This document shows positions 48,957 through 56,921 of a stretch of 64,000 bases of DNA, piece by piece. Below the pieces are notes generated by a model. That model did no database searches. It was given only the letters and a program-made list of their open reading frames with translations, and had not been told where the DNA came from. A program made the position numbers and the translations under genes. This DNA is from JBAOHV01 sp963714875 (GTDB lineage Bacteria > Actinomycetota > Acidimicrobiia > Acidimicrobiales > Microtrichaceae). Every line of letters starts with the position of its first letter. The stretch's first letter is position 1. Where the stretch lies: NCBI GenBank assembly GCA_963714875.1, contig CAVQQI010000002.1:248001-312000 (forward strand), given 5' to 3'.

Positions 48957-50570
48957 TCACGGCTCCTCCCCCGAGTTCGCCGCCACCCACTCCAGCGCAT
49001 CGGCACGGGCACGGCGCAGCGTCGCTCCGACGAACGTCGTGCCCGTGTACACGTTGGTCTCGCCGAGGTCGGAGATCACGTCGGTCGCCCGGAGCTGACC
49101 GACGACCCGGGGGTTGTCGGTCACGATCGCCAACCGACTCCCCGCGGCGGCCAGCGCCCGGGCGTACTGCCGGACCACCTCCAAGAAGGTGGCCCCTGCT
49201 TCATCGACGCCCCGCAACCGCAGGATGACCACCGATCCCGTCGATGCCGGGGCCACCTCGGGCAGCTGCTGCAGCAGCAGCGGGGCGGACGCGAAGAACA
49301 CGGTGCCGTACGGCTGCAGCACCACGACCTCGTGCGGCGGCAGCACCCTGGGAGGCTCGACCTCTTCCATGTCGCCGTCGGCGTGGAACACGATCTGCTT
49401 GATGGTGAGTCGGGCCGACTGTCCGGCGACGAACAACACCAACGAGAGGCCCACGCCCACCAGCACCGCGTACTGCAGCGGGATCAGCACCGTCAGGATC
49501 AGCGTCACGGACATGACCGTCAGCGGCACCGGCCCGGTCCTGGCGACCGAGCGGATCTGGGCGGGCCTGATCGTACGGAGGCCGACGACGATCAACAGCC
49601 CCGCGAGCGCCGGCATGGCCACGAGACCCACGGTCGAACCGAACGCCACGACCACCACCGCCATGGTGACCGCGGCGATCAACAGCGCAGCCCGACCGCG
49701 CGCCCCGGCCGAGACGACCAGTGACGTGGCCGACATCGAACCGCCGACCGGCATCCCGCGGAACACACCCGACACGACGTTCCCCACGCCCTGTCCGACG
49801 AAGTCCTGCGAGCTGTCAGCCGGCCGACCGTCGTCGTTGGGGAACCCGGCGGCGACGGCGGCACCCTGTATGAGCCCCACGAAGGCCAACGAGACGGCGG
49901 GAACCAGCAGGGCAGGGACATCGGTCAACGACGGCGCCACGGGCAGCGGCAACGCGTCGGGCAGCTCGGTCACGTCGCCCACGAGCAGGACCGACGAGCC
50001 CCGGGCGTTCAGGATCGCCGCCAGCACCGAGCCGGCGGCGACCGCACCGACCAGGCTGAGCGATCGCGCCCTGGTGCGGTCCAGCCCCAGGATGGCAGCG
50101 ATCGTCGCGACGCCGACGAGCACGGTCGGGACGTCGACCCGGCCGAGGTGCAGCAGCGTGTCCAACCCTTGCACCACCCGGTGCGGGGCCGCCGACTCGT
50201 AGCCGGTGAAGCTCTCCAGCTGACCGATCACGATGTTGATCCCGACCGCAGCGATGAAACCCGTCATCACCGAGTTCGAGACGAACCGGAGCACCGAGCC
50301 GAGCCGCAGCAGCCCGGCGATCAGCATGACGGCACCGGTCATCACCGACAGGGTGGCCAGCGCCCGGACCGGATCCGCACGGGAGGCGAGATCGACGTCC
50401 GCGATGACGATCGCCATGGCCGCGGTGCCCTGCACCGCCATGGCCACCGAGCTCGTGGCGGCCGCTCCGCCCAGCACGCCGAACAGGTAGGAGTAGAGCC
50501 CGGCGACCGGGTTCAGACCGGCGAGCAGGCCGGTCGCGAGCCCGGCAGGAACGCTCTGGACGCCGAGCAC
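48957..50570 (-). CDS. SulP-family anion transporter with STAS domain
   Basis: A SulP/SLC26 permease (at least 537 residues). The transmembrane part includes VPAGLATGLLAGLNPVAGLYSYLFGVLGGAAATSSVAMAVQG, GFIAAVGINIVIGQLESFTGY, QDFVGQGVGNVVSGVFRGMPVGGSMSATSLVVSAG and the cytoplasmic STAS domain (EVVVLQPYGTVFFASAPLLLQQLPEVAP). It transports inorganic anions such as sulfate or bicarbonate. The annotated start is GTG at 50570, but the conserved N-terminal segment RSYWRPKDLPHDAAAGLVL lies upstream in the same frame with no ATG/GTG/TTG before it, so the real start is uncertain or an indel is present. Confidence 0.85.
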   Translation of the reverse strand: MLGVQSVPAGLATGLLAGLNPVAGLYSYLFGVLGGAAATSSVAMAVQGTAAMAIVIADVDLASRADPVRALATLSVMTGAVMLIAGLLRLGSVLRFVSNSVMTGFIAAVGINIVIGQLESFTGYESAAPHRVVQGLDTLLHLGRVDVPTVLVGVATIAAILGLDRTRARSLSLVGAVAAGSVLAAILNARGSSVLLVGDVTELPDALPLPVAPSLTDVPALLVPAVSLAFVGLIQGAAVAAGFPNDDGRPADSSQDFVGQGVGNVVSGVFRGMPVGGSMSATSLVVSAGARGRAALLIAAVTMAVVVVAFGSTVGLVAMPALAGLLIVVGLRTIRPAQIRSVARTGPVPLTVMSVTLILTVLIPLQYAVLVGVGLSLVLFVAGQSARLTIKQIVFHADGDMEEVEPPRVLPPHEVVVLQPYGTVFFASAPLLLQQLPEVAPASTGSVVILRLRGVDEAGATFLEVVRQYARALAAAGSRLAIVTDNPRVVGQLRATDVISDLGETNVYTGTTFVGATLRRARADALEWVAANSGEEP

Positions 50571-50659
50571 CAGCCCGGCGGCCGCATCATGGGGCAGGTC
50601 CTTGGGTCGCCAGTAGCTCCTGGGGTGGAGGATCGGGAGGTTGATGTGACCCCTAGGTG

Positions 50660-52072
50660 CTAGGCGGGGGTCGGGCTGGCGTCGGCGTCGTCGGCGTCGG
50701 TCACCTGTTCGTCATCGTCGTTCTCCGGGGCCTCGACGCGCGTCAGCAGCACCTCGTACCCCGCCACGAGCGCGAGCAGGACGAACACCCAGAACCACGA
50801 CAGGCTGAGCCACACCAGGAGCGCCACGGCGACCACCACTCCCCCGATCCGGAGCGCGTCGCGGTGGGCGACCACCCACGCGGTCGTGGACGGATCGGTG
50901 CCCCGCTCACGCGCTGCGCTGGTGGCCGACGTCGCGAGCGAGGCAGTACGGCGCCGGAACCCGGTGGCGCGGTCCGACGGGCCCGTTGCCCAGGCCACCG
51001 CGATCAGTGCGACCAGGAACCACAACAGGATCCTGGTGCCGTCGAACAGGCCCTGGAGGATGGCGTCGGCGGCGGCGCGGACCGCAGGGACGTTGCTGTC
51101 CACCCTGACCAGCTCGAGCAGCTGATCCTGTGCGGTCATGGCTGCACGCCGCATCAGGATGAGCAGCAGCACGTCCACGACCGCGAGCTGCACGAGCGTG
51201 CGTCGACGGTTCATCGACAGCGCCAACGCCCCGATCGTCGAGGCGACGAACACGACCACCGAGAGCCACACGATCTTGTCGAACAGCGCGATGGCGTCCT
51301 GCACCTCTTTGAGCTGACCGTCGTCGTAGATGGTGAACTGACCGAAGTCGTCGGGCAGGTCCGTGCCGAACGCCGCATTGATCTTGTCGATGGCGGCGGT
51401 GGGGACCTCGTCGATCGTCACGTCGGGGATGTCCACGGTCCGGCCGAACAGCTGCGGCGAGACGCTGCTGATCTTCGCCAGGACCTCGTTGATGATCGGC
51501 ACCAGGTTGATCGTGACCGAGCCGTCGGTCGCCTGGACCGCCTCGGCGTCGCCGCGCAGCACCTTCACCGCGGTGCTGTGCGCCTGCTCGTTCACCCCCA
51601 CCCACAACCGGGCGAACGCGTCGCTCGCCACCACGTTGTCCACCTGGTCACCGACGAACCCCTCGACGGCACTCGACAGCGGCACCGCGAGCACCTGGCC
51701 TCGTTCGGGCAGCACCTCGCGGAACAGCGCCGCCGGGTCGACCAGCTGCATCGTCTGGGTCGTGATCTCGGCGGACAGGGCGGACTGCACCGCGGGGTCG
51801 TCGATCAGCGGTCCGACACGTTCCACCCACACATCGGTGTCGAGCAGGCTCCGACTCGCCCAGACGCCGACCCCGCCCGTCAGGAACGACAGGCAGGAGA
51901 CGAACACGAGCACGACCGAGGTGATCCTGCGGGCCAGGTGGCGAGACGGTCCACGGGCACCGAGCTCGGAGAGCTGCGCCCTCGCTGCATCCCGCTCGGC
52001 GCGCATCTGCGCCAACTGCGCCTCGAGGTCCTGCTGCTCCGCGGTTGCCTGTCCCTCGACCTCACCGCTCAC
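50660..52072 (-). CDS. Actinobacterial integral membrane protein with coiled-coil N-terminus
   Basis: A 470-residue protein. A Gln/Glu/Ala-rich coiled coil (EGQATAEQQDLEAQLAQMRAERDAARAQLSEL) precedes a first helix (ITSVVLVFVSCLSFLTGGVGVWA), a large extracytoplasmic domain of about 200 residues (LIDDPAVQSALSAEITTQTMQLVD), and three later helices (LSVVVFVASTIGALALS; ILLWFLVALIAVAWA; IGGVVVAVALLVWLSLSWFWVFVLLALVAGYE). The C-terminal tail is Asp-rich. I recognise it as a conserved actinobacterial type of unknown function. GTG start with GAGGAGG upstream; it precedes the SulP gene on the same strand. Confidence 0.75.
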   Translation of the reverse strand: MSGEVEGQATAEQQDLEAQLAQMRAERDAARAQLSELGARGPSRHLARRITSVVLVFVSCLSFLTGGVGVWASRSLLDTDVWVERVGPLIDDPAVQSALSAEITTQTMQLVDPAALFREVLPERGQVLAVPLSSAVEGFVGDQVDNVVASDAFARLWVGVNEQAHSTAVKVLRGDAEAVQATDGSVTINLVPIINEVLAKISSVSPQLFGRTVDIPDVTIDEVPTAAIDKINAAFGTDLPDDFGQFTIYDDGQLKEVQDAIALFDKIVWLSVVVFVASTIGALALSMNRRRTLVQLAVVDVLLLILMRRAAMTAQDQLLELVRVDSNVPAVRAAADAILQGLFDGTRILLWFLVALIAVAWATGPSDRATGFRRRTASLATSATSAARERGTDPSTTAWVVAHRDALRIGGVVVAVALLVWLSLSWFWVFVLLALVAGYEVLLTRVEAPENDDDEQVTDADDADASPTPA

Positions 52073-52442
52073 GGTGCCTCCTCGTTGCCGACCGATCGGA
52101 TCAGCAGCTTCGCGTCATCTGGGGCGAAGTCCGCGTCATTCGACGTGTTCTCGACCCGCAGCACGCCCAACTCTCCGGAGTTGACCGATCCCGGACGCTC
52201 CAGACGGGGGCGACCGGTGGAGCCCACACTGTGCCCCGCTCGGAGCGCCGGGGCATCACCCGATCCGGGTGAACGGGCTCCCGCACGCCGGACGGCGCCC
52301 CGGACCCGATCGACATCGGGTGGCCGCACGGCGCGTGGTGATCGGTGTTCACCCGTTCCGGGCGATGACGGATCCCGGGCCCCGCCGTACGGTGCGTGAG
52401 GATGGCGCCACTCGGGCGCGATCCGGAACAAGGAGACGACAT

Positions 52443-52844
52443 ATGGAACGTCAACCAAGTGCCGCAGCGGCCGGCTGGATCATGTTCGCCGGTGTGATGA
52501 TGGTCGTGGTCGGGATCTTCCAGGCCTTCGCCGGGTTGGTCGCCATCATCGACGATCAGTTCTTCGTCGTCACCGCGGACTACGTCGTCAAGTTCGACGC
52601 AACCACCTGGGGCTGGATCCACCTGATCATCGGGCTCATCGTGCTCGCCTCCGGCTTCGGTGTCTTCTCCGGCAACGTCCTCGCCCGCACCGTCGGGGTC
52701 GTCGCCGCGATGGGCACCATGATCTCCGCCTTCTTCTGGCTGCCGTGGTACCCGGTCTGGGGCGTCATCCTGATCGCCGTCGCCTTCGCGGTCATCTGGG
52801 CGCTGACCGTGCACGGTCGAGACCTGGCGGCGACGTCGGCCTGA
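52443..52844 (+). CDS. DUF7144-type four-helix membrane protein
   Basis: A 133-residue protein with four helices: AAAGWIMFAGVMMVVVGIFQAFAGLVAII, WIHLIIGLIVLASGFGVFSGNVLA, TVGVVAAMGTMISAFFWLPWYPVWGVILIAVAFAVIWALTVHG. The start ATG has AAGGAG 7 bases upstream. This small membrane family is common in actinobacteria and has no assigned function. The 370 bases upstream, up to the divergent gene at 52072, hold no recognisable gene; they contain CCGATCCGGGTGAACGGG- and GTTCACCCGTTCCGGG-type half-repeats and no obvious promoter. Confidence 0.75.
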   Translation: MERQPSAAAAGWIMFAGVMMVVVGIFQAFAGLVAIIDDQFFVVTADYVVKFDATTWGWIHLIIGLIVLASGFGVFSGNVLARTVGVVAAMGTMISAFFWLPWYPVWGVILIAVAFAVIWALTVHGRDLAATSA

Positions 52845-52922
52845 CGCCGCTCCGGTTCCGGGTGCCGTTCCCAACGGCGTCCGGGACCGATCGGCACGCG
52901 CCGGCCGCCCGCAGCGCCCGGG

Positions 52923-53399
52923 TCAGCGCCTGCCCTCGTCGCGACGACGCGTCAGGTGCACGTGCGCCTTCGCCGCCCCCCAGACGAGTCCCGGTTCGGC
53001 CAGGCGTTCGTCGACATCCGCGAAGCTCGCGGGCGCCAACCCGTAGACGTCGGACGGGAAAGCCCGTCGGGCGAACTCGTCACGCTCCACCGGAGCGACC
53101 CCTGCTGCAGCGAGGACCTCGGTGGGGAACCGCACGGCGCCACGCAACAGGCTGAGCGGCGTCGAGCTCTGCTGGTCGATGTCGGTGCGCAACAGCGCCC
53201 GCACAGCGGGTGCGACCTCGTCGCGACACCGCTCGCCCGCCGCGACGACCGCACGTTCCAGCGCTGCGTCGACCGCGACCCCGGCGTCGTTGCAACGCTG
53301 CTGCACGCTGCGTCGGACCCAATCGACGAGCGATGCCTCGATCAGGTCGGCGAGCTGGGCGGCGTACTGCCGCGAGCTGCTCGTCGTCGCTGCGGTCAC
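52923..53399 (-). CDS. Hypothetical protein coupled to a DUF2993 gene
   Basis: A 158-residue mostly helical protein: SSSRQYAAQLADLIEASLVDWVRRSVQQRCNDAGVAVDAALERAVVAAGERCRDEVAPAVRALLRTDIDQQSSTPLSLLRGAVRFPTEVL, then YGLAPASFADVDERLAEPGLVWGAAKAHVHLTRR. I do not recognise a named domain. It begins with a GTG inside the stop of the DUF2993 gene (GTGA overlap), which argues that the two act together. The C-terminal half resembles small conserved proteins seen next to LmeA-like genes in Acidimicrobiia, from memory only. Confidence 0.6.
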   Translation of the reverse strand: MTAATTSSSRQYAAQLADLIEASLVDWVRRSVQQRCNDAGVAVDAALERAVVAAGERCRDEVAPAVRALLRTDIDQQSSTPLSLLRGAVRFPTEVLAAAGVAPVERDEFARRAFPSDVYGLAPASFADVDERLAEPGLVWGAAKAHVHLTRRRDEGRR

Positions 53400-54268
53400 C
53401 CACCCGCAGCTCCCGGCGGGGGAACCGCGACGGCGCCGGGCGGAGCGACCGCAGGTGGGGCGGGAGCGGGAGCTGCGGAAGTGGGACCCGAGCTGGGCAC
53501 GGCAGTCGTCGGCGAGGCGGGCGCAGGGCTGCTCGGGGTGCTGGTGGGGGTGCGGCGCTCGATGGTGACCGACGGCTCCAGCTCGGTCGGCGGCGCCGGC
53601 AGCTGCGCGACCGGCTCGCCGATCGAGGCGTCCAGGATCCTCGGCAGCCGGTCCCCGCTGCACCGCAGTTCGACCACCTCGCCGACGAGCTCCACCTCCG
53701 GGTCGCACGGCAGCAGCCGCCCGTCCAGCACGGTGAAGCGGTTCGGTAGACCCTTTCGCGCCAGGTAGGGGCTCTCGACGACCAGTTCTGTGCCCTCCAG
53801 ACGCAGCTTCGCTGGCTCCCCCTCCGGTCCGACGACCAGACGCCCGTCCACCACACGTGCGTTGACGCCGAGCAGACGACCGACCGACGCCGGCGACACC
53901 GTCAGTCGGAACGACCCCTGACCGACCGAGGTGATCCCGAGCGACGCCCCGAACGGGTCCGGGTCGACATCGAGGTCCTCGAGCACGTAGTCGGCGGTCT
54001 CGACCAGCACGCCCGACACCTCAGCGTCGCGCAGCTGCACCGTCACGCGGTCCAGTCCGCCGCCCAGCACTGCGGGGAGCAGCGTCGGGCGCCACCAGGA
54101 GCGACCGATCGCAACCTGGGCATCCGCAATGCCCTGGGACTGCAGCTGGTTCTGCGCGACGCGCCCGACCACCACCCGACCGCCGTACTCCACCACCAGC
54201 AGCGCGACGAGCACCACCGCCACGCCCAGCACGAGCACCGTGCGCCCGGGCGGACGCGAGCTGTTCAC
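53396..54268 (-). CDS. LmeA-like (DUF2993) membrane-anchored protein
   Basis: A 290-residue protein: N-terminal helix (GRTVLVLGVAVVLVALLVVEYG), then the DUF2993 lipid-binding fold (GRVVVGRVAQNQLQSQGIADAQVAIG, LPAVLGGGLDRVTVQLRDAEVSGVLVETADYVLEDLDVDP, LTVSPASVGRLLG), related to mycobacterial LmeA that supports lipoglycan maturation. The last ~60 residues are a Pro/Ala/Thr tail. GTG start at 54268, 10 bases after hemQ. Likely a periplasmic-side lipid-binding protein in envelope biogenesis. Confidence 0.75.
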   Translation of the reverse strand: MNSSRPPGRTVLVLGVAVVLVALLVVEYGGRVVVGRVAQNQLQSQGIADAQVAIGRSWWRPTLLPAVLGGGLDRVTVQLRDAEVSGVLVETADYVLEDLDVDPDPFGASLGITSVGQGSFRLTVSPASVGRLLGVNARVVDGRLVVGPEGEPAKLRLEGTELVVESPYLARKGLPNRFTVLDGRLLPCDPEVELVGEVVELRCSGDRLPRILDASIGEPVAQLPAPPTELEPSVTIERRTPTSTPSSPAPASPTTAVPSSGPTSAAPAPAPPAVAPPGAVAVPPPGAAGG

Positions 54269-54278
54269 CTGGCCGTGT

Positions 54279-54974
54279 TCAGGCGCCGACGCGGTCGAGC
54301 ACGACCTCGGCCGGGGCCACCATGCCGACGTAGAACGGACCGAACTCGCCGTACTGGGCGGACGCCTCGTCGTAACGCATCGTGTAGACGATCTCCTTGA
54401 CGTCATCAGGACGCTGGCAGAACAGGGTGACGCCCCACTCGAACTCGTCCAGCCCGGTCGACCCGGTGATCAGCTGGGTGACGCGACCGGCGAACTTCCG
54501 CCCCGACGCACCGTGCTCGTACATCAGCTCCTTGCGACGGTCGTAGTCCAGCTCGTACCAGTTGGCGCCGACGTTGCGGCGCTTGGACATGGGGTAGAAG
54601 CAGAACGCCGGCTTCCCCTCGGGCGGGAGCTGGGGGTACAGCCGGTCCTGCTGCATCGCCTCGGGGATGCCCTGGGCGTACTCCGACAACTCGGTCAGCG
54701 ACACGTACGAGTCGACCAGATCCAGGCCGGCCGCGACCAGCGCGGTCTGGGCGCGACGCAGGCGCCACTGGTCCTTGGACAGCACCATCACGCCCAGATC
54801 GGCCTTGTGGCCCAACAGGGCAGCGGTGACGACCTGGTCCTCCCCGGTGGCGGCGTCGGCCAACGCAGCGGTGACCATGTCCGGGTCGGTCAGCGGAGCG
54901 ACCCGGAAGAACAGGTGCAGCACCGCGAGCCCCACTGCGGGACTCGACGGATCGGTGGCGTGGCCGGAGGTCAT
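54279..54974 (-). CDS. hemQ: Coproheme decarboxylase
   Basis: A 231-residue HemQ/ChdC of the chlorite-dismutase superfamily that converts coproheme to protohaem, the last step of the coproporphyrin route. The second-half domain has FYPMSKRRNVGANWYELDYDRRKELMYEHGASGRKFAGRVTQLITGSTGLDEFEWGVTLF, holding the catalytic Tyr (NWYELD), the haem His (EHG) and Met-Ser-Lys-Arg-Arg. QYGEFGPFYVG closes the barrel. The remaining haem genes are 34 kb away, so the pathway is split. It is followed by the DUF2993 pair. Confidence 0.93.
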   Translation of the reverse strand: MTSGHATDPSSPAVGLAVLHLFFRVAPLTDPDMVTAALADAATGEDQVVTAALLGHKADLGVMVLSKDQWRLRRAQTALVAAGLDLVDSYVSLTELSEYAQGIPEAMQQDRLYPQLPPEGKPAFCFYPMSKRRNVGANWYELDYDRRKELMYEHGASGRKFAGRVTQLITGSTGLDEFEWGVTLFCQRPDDVKEIVYTMRYDEASAQYGEFGPFYVGMVAPAEVVLDRVGA

Positions 54975-54999
54975 GGCCGGAGTCTACGGACCACTCACC

Positions 55000-55887
55000 T
55001 CACCCGAGCAGCGCCGCCAGCTCCGTGCCCCCGTAGACCAGCGCGAGCACGACGACCAGCACGCCGAAGAGCCGTCGCAACGCCAGCTCCGATGCGCCGA
55101 TCGTCAGTCGGGCGCCCACCTGCGCTCCCGGCACCACCCCCAGCATCAGCGGCAGCGCGTAGGTCCAGTTCACGTGGCCCAACGCCACATGGGCACCCAG
55201 CGCCGGGACCGAGAAGATGGCGACCGCCACCAAGCTGGACGCGACCGCCTTCTTCATCGGGGTTCCGAGGGGGCCGGCCATGGCCGGCACCATGATGATC
55301 CCGCCGCCGACGCCCAAGAGTCCCGCCACGAACCCCGACCCGGCGCCGACGAGTCCCACCAACCACATCGAGCGCCGCTCGGGCCGGCCCTCGTCCGGGC
55401 CGCCCGCCCCGTCGCCCACCCCTGCCGCCGGTGTCGGCACCGACCGCCGCTCGTGCTCCGCGCCGGCCGCGGCGGTCACCCGTCGGCGGTCACGCCCGCG
55501 TGCCACCGAGACCCCCGACCACAACATCAGCGCCGCGGTGAAAACCATCAGCAACCGCCCGTCCACCAACGACGACACCCAGGCGCCGCCCAGGGCGAAC
55601 ACCGCGCCGGAGATCCCCAGACCCAACGCGAGTGACCAGTCGACCAGCCCCTCCCGGGCGTACCGGATGGACCCGGAGATCGCCCCGGGAAGGATCGCCG
55701 GCACGGTCGATCCCACTGCTTCGATGGGCGTCGCCCCCAACACCCGCACCGCCGGGGTGGTCACCACGGCGCCCCCGACACCCAACAACGCCGAGAGGAC
55801 ACCGGCGCCGAAGCCGACCGCCAGGGTGGCCGTCGCCACGGCGAGATCCGCAGCGGTGATCGAGTCCATCGCCACAGTGTCGCCCAT
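55000..55887 (-). CDS. Sulfite exporter TauE/SafE family protein
   Basis: A 295-residue membrane protein with about eight helices. The two-fold repeat motif is seen in VGFGAGVLSALLGVGGAVVTTPAVRVLGATPIEAVGSTVPAILPGAISG and GAGSGFVAGLLGVGGGIIMVPAMAGPLGTPMKKAVASSLVAVAIFSVPAL. Between them a cytoplasmic linker is rich in Arg, Gly and Ala (RDRRRVTAAAGAEHERRS). These proteins export sulfite, sulfonates or other anions. Lies directly upstream of hemQ on the opposite 5' side with no functional link visible. Confidence 0.88.
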   Translation of the reverse strand: MGDTVAMDSITAADLAVATATLAVGFGAGVLSALLGVGGAVVTTPAVRVLGATPIEAVGSTVPAILPGAISGSIRYAREGLVDWSLALGLGISGAVFALGGAWVSSLVDGRLLMVFTAALMLWSGVSVARGRDRRRVTAAAGAEHERRSVPTPAAGVGDGAGGPDEGRPERRSMWLVGLVGAGSGFVAGLLGVGGGIIMVPAMAGPLGTPMKKAVASSLVAVAIFSVPALGAHVALGHVNWTYALPLMLGVVPGAQVGARLTIGASELALRRLFGVLVVVLALVYGGTELAALLG

Positions 55888-55956
55888 GCTCCGACCGTCG
55901 ACGCATCCCGCGGGAGCGGTTCGCCGCGAGCGGGAGTCGCACGGACCCGGCGCGGC

Positions 55957-56301
55957 TCAGTTCATGTCGGCGGGGTCGCGGATGACCACGATGCTCGCCG
56001 AGGGGTCATCGGGATCCAGATAGACCTCGATGGGCCGATCGAGGTCGGACTCCGCCGCGTCCTGTTCGATCACCGGATCATCATCGCCCTTCGACGGGTC
56101 GATGACCTCGCGCAGCCCGATCAGCCCCGCGGCGAGCACCGATGCCCCTGCGGAGCGCCGGTAGCGCGACGGGATCCGTTGGGCCGACGAGGGCGGCCGC
56201 ACCGGCAGCACGGTGCCGAAGGCTCGTGGATCGAGCAGCTCGTCCTCCGGCTGCGGAGGGAGGTCGCCTGGCAGTGCACCGAAGGGCTCGTCGTGGTCCA
56301 C
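55957..56301 (-). CDS. Hypothetical protein
   Basis: A 114-residue protein with an acidic N-terminus (DHDEPFGALPGDLPPQPEDELLDPRAFG), a short weakly hydrophobic stretch (GASVLAAGLIGLREVIDP) and an acidic C-terminal half (VIEQDAAESDLDRPIEVYLDPDDPSASIVVIRDP). It looks like a membrane-associated or binding protein of actinobacterial type; no family is recognised. It lies between TauE and the MoaD-like gene on the same strand, not overlapping either. Confidence 0.6.
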   Translation of the reverse strand: MDHDEPFGALPGDLPPQPEDELLDPRAFGTVLPVRPPSSAQRIPSRYRRSAGASVLAAGLIGLREVIDPSKGDDDPVIEQDAAESDLDRPIEVYLDPDDPSASIVVIRDPADMN

Positions 56302-56333
56302 GCCGACAGCCTACGTAGCGGGGCGCCGCGAGC

Positions 56334-56410
56334 GCCTCCGGCCATACCCCTCGTCAGCCTCCGGCCATACCCCTCGTCAGCCTCCGGCCATACCCCTCGT
56401 CAGCCTCCGG
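56334..56410. repeat. 23-bp tandem repeat, three full copies plus partial
   Basis: The unit GCCTCCGGCCATACCCCTCG followed by TCA is present at 56334-56356, 56357-56379 and 56380-56402; a fourth partial copy (56403-56410) lies inside the MoaD-type gene. The third copy ends with the TCA that is the stop codon of that gene, so the repeat unit duplicates the gene's terminal codons into its 3' region. It fills most of the 98-base gap between the MoaD-like and the 114-residue hypothetical gene. Confidence 0.85.
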
Positions 56411-56675
56411 CGACGGCCGGGATGATCGAGACCGTCTCGCCGTCCGGCACCGCGGTGCTCACACCGTCGAGGTAGCGGACGTCGTCGTCCGCGACGAAGA
56501 CGTTGACGAAGCGGCGCAGCGTGCCGTCCTCGTCGAAGAGCCGCTCGGCGAAACCCGGGTGCGCGCTGTCGAGCGCGCTGAGCACCTCTCCGACGGTCGC
56601 GCCCTCGACGGCGACCTGGGACTCACCGGCGGTCAGGGTGCGCAGTGTCGTGGGGATGCGGATGGTCACGCTCAT
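56400..56675 (-). CDS. MoaD/ThiS-family sulfur-carrier protein
   Basis: A 91-residue ubiquitin-like protein: TIRIPTTLRTLTAGESQVAVEGATVGEVLSALDSAHPGFAERLFDEDGTLRRFVNVFVADDDVRYLDGVSTAVPDGETVSIIPAVAGG. The C-terminal Gly-Gly (PAVAGG) is the thiocarboxylate-forming tail and VFVADDDVRYL the family core. It supplies sulfur for a cofactor (molybdopterin, cysteine, thiamine or similar) after activation; the CysO-like Ile/Pro-rich end suggests cysteine synthesis. The start is fixed by AGGAGG upstream. No activating enzyme is adjacent. Confidence 0.85.
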   Translation of the reverse strand: MSVTIRIPTTLRTLTAGESQVAVEGATVGEVLSALDSAHPGFAERLFDEDGTLRRFVNVFVADDDVRYLDGVSTAVPDGETVSIIPAVAGG

Positions 56676-56843
56676 GGGTCGTCCTCCTGGTGCCGCCGGT
56701 CGGCGGGGTCCGCCGACGATGGCGGGTGATCGTACCGTGACCTCAACCACGCCGCAGCCCGCTCGCTTCCCCCCGCCGCCCCCGTCCGCCCGGCCCGACG
56801 GCACCTCCACCGACCCGCCTGAACGCAAAAGGCGGTCGGCGAC

Positions 56844-56915
56844 TACCTTGCAGGGGGTTGCCGTGGTGTCCGTTCGGACACCACGTAGCGCGTTCGGACG
56901 TCGACGACAGGAGGT
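56844..56915 (+). promoter_or_regulatory. gpgS promoter and 5' palindrome
   Basis: A -10-like TACCTT (56844-56849) is followed by the perfect palindrome GTGGTGTCCG-TT-CGGACACCAC (56863-56884) and the ribosome site AGGAGGT (56909-56915) 7 bases before the gpgS start. The palindrome lies just after the predicted start point and could be an operator or an RNA hairpin controlling translation. The rest of the 246-base gap back to 56675 shows nothing else. Confidence 0.5.
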
Positions 56916-56921
56916 GCGGCC

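Noticed and set aside
56334..56402. CRISPR-like direct repeats
   Set aside because: The units are adjacent with no spacers and no cas genes are nearby; it is a plain tandem repeat.
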